Below, piece after piece: positions 60,818-64,000 of a stretch of 64,000 nucleotides of DNA. Position 1 is the first letter of the stretch; each line of letters starts with the position of its first letter. A program made the position numbers and the translations under genes. Source of the DNA: Alphaproteobacteria bacterium (lineage in GTDB: Bacteria; Pseudomonadota; Alphaproteobacteria; Rs-D84); assembly GCA_017650505.1 (NCBI GenBank), contig JAGCET010000042.1:11411-75410 (forward strand). Direction: 5' to 3'. The notes under the pieces are model-generated. The model saw nothing but the letters and a program-made list of their open reading frames with translations. It made no database searches and was not told the DNA's origin.

Positions 60818-62110
60818 ATGCATTTTAGATGTAAATTTTACGTGAATATTATGCGACATATTATGTTGCCGTTGGTTGTTGTGTGCGCAATATTTGCACC
60901 CGATGTGGCACTTGCCAGATGGGACATTGTTGACCGGTTAAATATGGCACCTTTTATTCCGCGTGTTTTGGATGCAATTATGATGGTTGCGCGTGGCGGA
61001 TATGAATACTTTGTTGGCCATGGCGATGGAATTATTTATATTCTGATTTGGGGATTTTTGGGTGCATCTGTATTTATGTATGCGTTCAAAATGTATTTTC
61101 CAAAAAGATGGATGGAATTTTTGGGCTTTACCGGCGGCGGTGAAATGTGGGAAGGAAAAATCAAGGGATTCGATATTGCACAAACCACATTGAAAAATGC
61201 AATGCGCGCAATTATTGCGGCAACATTTCTGTTGCAAATTCGCCCAACGTATGTAACGGAATGGTTGGTAAATCCATTCTTGGAATTTGGTTCGTTGTAT
61301 ACCGAAGCCATTGTTGATTCACAAAATATCCAAGGCATTGTAAAACAAGACATTTCTTGCCCACCGGGTGTATTGTCGGGCGATTGGTTAAGTGTACGCA
61401 GCTGTAATTTCTTGGTGCATCCGGTATCGACTTTGTCGTCGGCGAATAACGCGGTTGTAAAACGTGGATTTGAATTCTTTACACGCGGAATTCGTAAACT
61501 GATATCCCCTATCCCGCACGGAGGAACAAGTTTGATGGATATAATAACCGGTGTATTGTTGGTATTTGCGTTTGTCGGATGTAATTTCTTTATGGCGCTT
61601 TTGATTATCCAAGGTATTTTTGATTTTGGCATTGCGTTGATACTTTATCCGTTCAGTGTGTTGGCGTGGGTTGCGAAACCAAATGACAAATGGTTTGATA
61701 TATGGCCCGCATTCAGTGAAATTATAAAATCGTTACGAACATTGGTTATAACAATGATTGCGTGTGCATTTATACTGATTATAAATATTGCGATTGTTCG
61801 TGCATTGTTTCATTTTGATGCATCGGTATTCACGGTTGCCGCGGGTGGTGTTGCATCTGGCAATGTTCCGGGTGCATCGATTGATGCAAACGCGACAAGT
61901 TTTGGTGGGCATTCGTTGCTTTGGTTATCTTCAATACTTACATTCTTTTTAATGCAGGCAATATTTGATCGCACCCGCAAACAAATAGAAACTTATTCGC
62001 CGGGACAAACGGCACTGTACGAACAAGTCAAAGGTGATTTTAACGCCAACGTTAAAAAAGCTAAAAGTATATTTGATTCGGCAAAAAAGATAATTGGATT
62101 GGTTAAATAA
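60818..62110 (+). CDS. VirB6/TrbL-like T4SS membrane protein (2)
   Basis: A ~430-residue polytopic protein. An ATG at 60818 after AGGACGA is taken as start; an ATG at 60851 would begin 'MRHIMLPLVVVCAIF', also acceptable. A signal-like first segment (ends 'PDVALA') is followed by helices at ~70-95, ~145-165, ~255-300 ('VLLVFAFVGCNFFMALLIIQGIFDFGIALILYPFSVLAWV'), ~320-345 and ~385-405. The 'ILYPFSVLAWVAKPNDKWFDIWP' block is the VirB6-family core. It overlaps the next gene by one base (TAATG). Confidence 0.75.
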   Translation: MHFRCKFYVNIMRHIMLPLVVVCAIFAPDVALARWDIVDRLNMAPFIPRVLDAIMMVARGGYEYFVGHGDGIIYILIWGFLGASVFMYAFKMYFPKRWMEFLGFTGGGEMWEGKIKGFDIAQTTLKNAMRAIIAATFLLQIRPTYVTEWLVNPFLEFGSLYTEAIVDSQNIQGIVKQDISCPPGVLSGDWLSVRSCNFLVHPVSTLSSANNAVVKRGFEFFTRGIRKLISPIPHGGTSLMDIITGVLLVFAFVGCNFFMALLIIQGIFDFGIALILYPFSVLAWVAKPNDKWFDIWPAFSEIIKSLRTLVITMIACAFILIINIAIVRALFHFDASVFTVAAGGVASGNVPGASIDANATSFGGHSLLWLSSILTFFLMQAIFDRTRKQIETYSPGQTALYEQVKGDFNANVKKAKSIFDSAKKIIGLVK

Positions 62111-63348
62111 TGAATGGAATAATGAACAATTTTGTTGATAATGCGGTTCAGTGTTGGGGCTGTGGCGTGTTTGATAATTTGTTCCGTGTTGTATCAACCG
62201 CTGGGGCGGCCGTTTATCAACGTGTTGCAAATATATGCTTTATAATTTTCGTTGCGTTATTTGTATTCTATGTTATATGGGCGGTATGGAAGCATGTGAA
62301 TCCCAAAAAACCGGATGCGTCCGATCCATTGTATATGAAGACGATTGGTCATGTTGTAATAAATTCTTTGTTCGCACTGACACTGTTGGGATTTGGTGTG
62401 GCCGTACCGCGTTTGATTACACGTGTCACATTCGAACCAGTCGCACACGTGACGTTGATTTACAGTGAAGCATTGTTAAAAACGAATACCGATTTGGTAA
62501 ATGTTCGTGTTGATTATACGCCAAAGAAAATGCAAGATAACGGCTTTTATCGCCCCGAATTACGCGATACAATTGTGTCGATAATGAAGACCACAATAAC
62601 CGTGTTTCAATCCTTTATGAAACTTGGTATTGCCGTTATGGACAAGGCTTTTACGTGGGTAAATATTTTCAGTGTTGGCGATATTTTTCGACATATAATA
62701 ATATTTATGGCGGGGCTGTATTTGTTTTATGGATTCTTTAAGTTCTTTTTGCGTTTTTGTTTTTACTTTGTCGATGTTATTGTGGCGATGGCGATGTTTG
62801 CATTTTTGTTTCCGATTGGATTGGTCATGATGTCTTTCCGTGGTGGCGATATGCCCGAATGGATGTCATCACTTGGTAAAGGTTTGGGTACAGACCAATT
62901 AAAGAAACTGATAAATGCAATCATTACATTGGGGGCCGCGGTTATAACTTATTTGGTCATAATGGTTATACTGTCACGCTTCTTTTCGGATGCCGGGACG
63001 TCTGTTGACAAACTTATGGATGCGATTACATCGGGTGAAGTTATGGCAAATGATTTATCGGATGCAAATTTTGCAACGTTGACACTTACTGGTCTAATTG
63101 TTTTGCTGTATGTTATGAATTATATCTATGCCCAGGTTCCACGTGTGACAAAAATGGTGTTGGATACATTCGGGGTTAAGGAAGAAAATGCGTTAAGCGA
63201 ACAAATGGCAAACGATGCAGAAAAATTAGTCGGATTGGTTGTGAATGGTGTAAAAAGCGTTGGTTCAACAATAATAAATGGTGGCGAAAAAAAGTCCGCA
63301 GAAAAACCAAAATCTGATGACAAGTCAAAAGGTGACGGGAAAAAATAA
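62110..63348 (+). CDS. VirB6/TrbL-like T4SS membrane protein (3)
   Basis: A 412-residue polytopic protein: helices at ~40-60, ~80-100, ~195-245 ('HIIIFMAGLYLFYGFFKFFLRFCFYFVDVIVAMAMFAFLFPIGLVMMSF') and ~275-345. A Lys/Ser/Asp-rich C-terminal tail (last ~25 residues) probably faces the cytoplasm. The 'PIGLVMMSFRGGDMPEWMSSLGKGL' block aligns with 'PFSVLAWVAKPNDKWFDIWP' of the preceding gene. One-base overlaps on both sides make a tight operon. Confidence 0.75.
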   Translation: MNGIMNNFVDNAVQCWGCGVFDNLFRVVSTAGAAVYQRVANICFIIFVALFVFYVIWAVWKHVNPKKPDASDPLYMKTIGHVVINSLFALTLLGFGVAVPRLITRVTFEPVAHVTLIYSEALLKTNTDLVNVRVDYTPKKMQDNGFYRPELRDTIVSIMKTTITVFQSFMKLGIAVMDKAFTWVNIFSVGDIFRHIIIFMAGLYLFYGFFKFFLRFCFYFVDVIVAMAMFAFLFPIGLVMMSFRGGDMPEWMSSLGKGLGTDQLKKLINAIITLGAAVITYLVIMVILSRFFSDAGTSVDKLMDAITSGEVMANDLSDANFATLTLTGLIVLLYVMNYIYAQVPRVTKMVLDTFGVKEENALSEQMANDAEKLVGLVVNGVKSVGSTIINGGEKKSAEKPKSDDKSKGDGKK

Positions 63349-64000
63349 TGAAGAAAATATTGGTTGGTTATCTTATTCGTTTTATTTTTGGCGCCATTGC
63401 GTTGGGGGTTGGAATTTGGTACGTCAGTTCCGCGATTGGTGGGGCATCACTGTCATATACAAATATGTCGACGTTTATGAATTCTGTGGGCGCGGCCGAT
63501 GGAAATGTTGCAAATGTGAACGGATGTTTCTTGTGCGGGTATGTTAATGATTTATTCTTGGTTTTAGGTAATGCATCGGAAAACTTTTGGAATGCGATTT
63601 TGAGGAATTTATGGATACTGATGGTCGTCGGATTTGGTGTATTTTTATTTATCCACACAATAAAATATTTTTACAAGGCGATGACAGATGCGGCGGCATT
63701 GGATGGTAAAGAACAAAAATTTGCATTTGGTGCATGGTTCGATACAGTGTGGCGCACCGGTGTTCGTATTATGATTGTTGGCGCGATTATCGGTGCGTTT
63801 GGTATGGGTGGCATATCATCAATAAAGGCATTATCAAACATAACAATTCAACCGGTGATGTATGTCGGAACGGAACTGTCCATGGCGGCAACGGGCATAT
63901 CAAGTTCCGCACAATGCGTGCCGGCCGAAATTGGTGCGGATAATCCAATGGCATCGGTTTCAAATTCATTTATGTGTATTGTTGGAAATATCAACAGTGT
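63348..64000 (+). CDS. VirB6/TrbL-like T4SS membrane protein (4), partial
   Basis: Starts at the ATG 63348-63350 (overlapping the previous stop) and is open to the window end, so about 217 residues are seen. It begins with a signal-like helix ('VGYLIRFIFGAIALGVGIWYVSSAIGG'), has a Cys pair ('CFLCG') and further helices at ~90-108 ('WILMVVGFGVFLFIHTIKYF') and ~145-165. The N-terminal half has the VirB6-like shape; the C-terminus is outside the window. Confidence 0.7.
   Translation, partial: MKKILVGYLIRFIFGAIALGVGIWYVSSAIGGASLSYTNMSTFMNSVGAADGNVANVNGCFLCGYVNDLFLVLGNASENFWNAILRNLWILMVVGFGVFLFIHTIKYFYKAMTDAAALDGKEQKFAFGAWFDTVWRTGVRIMIVGAIIGAFGMGGISSIKALSNITIQPVMYVGTELSMAATGISSSAQCVPAEIGADNPMASVSNSFMCIVGNINS

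Overview
The window looks like chromosome from an uncultured, low-GC alphaproteobacterium, probably host-associated. Core genes (tRNA-Trp-secE-nusG-rplK-rplA-rplJ-rplL-rpoB-rpoC, rpmF-plsX, fabH-ihfA, lspA-yidC) are of alphaproteobacterial type. The accessory genes are large Cys-rich exported proteins with InlB-like 'GY.F.G' motifs and a dispersed type IV secretion system (T4SS) with several VirB6 paralogues, as seen in Rickettsiales-like lineages and gut RF32-type alphaproteobacteria. The taxonomic placement is inference.

Layout. 1-4.5 kb: 5' part of hemW, an outer-membrane barrel, a MltB-type lytic transglycosylase, and fabH-ihfA. 4.5-5.0 kb: tRNA-Arg(CCT) and a small membrane protein. 5.0-14.5 kb: one minus-strand operon of four large exported proteins, three of them clear paralogues. 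14.6-20 kb: a phospholipase D-like lipoprotein, small unknown genes, two exported proteins and a long structured leader. 20-23 kb: rpmF-plsX and two accessory genes. 23-34.8 kb: the RNA polymerase/ribosomal protein block, headed by tRNA-Trp. 35-37.2 kb: lspA-yidC. 38.2-42.9 kb: virB8-virB9-virB10. 42.9-45 kb: a second copy of the structured leader and two exported proteins. 45-51.2 kb: a Kef-type antiporter, rsmA, recR, a SPOR-tailed D,D-carboxypeptidase and an MsbA-like ABC exporter. 51.35-55.74 kb: tRNA-Glu(CTC) followed by a 4.3-kb array of four single-gene units separated by a foldable ~80-bp repeat. 55.8-58.7 kb: an inositol-monophosphatase-like protein lacking its metal ligands, rpmE, and a two-gene AAA+ ATPase module. 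59.4-64 kb: four VirB6-like genes around a divergent promoter with a perfect inverted repeat, the last running off the window.

Most notable: (1) the tRNA-Glu-anchored cassette array, which has tandem units, attC-like inverted repeats, a displaced tRNA terminator and no recombinase inside; (2) a ~480-nt structured leader present twice, upstream of two unrelated exported-protein genes, with compensatory changes in one stem; (3) a fabH/tRNA-Arg divergent promoter in which both promoters appear to use one palindromic -35 hexamer; (4) a VirB9 homologue ending in a SPOR-like domain. All calls come from reading the sequence; no database search was run.
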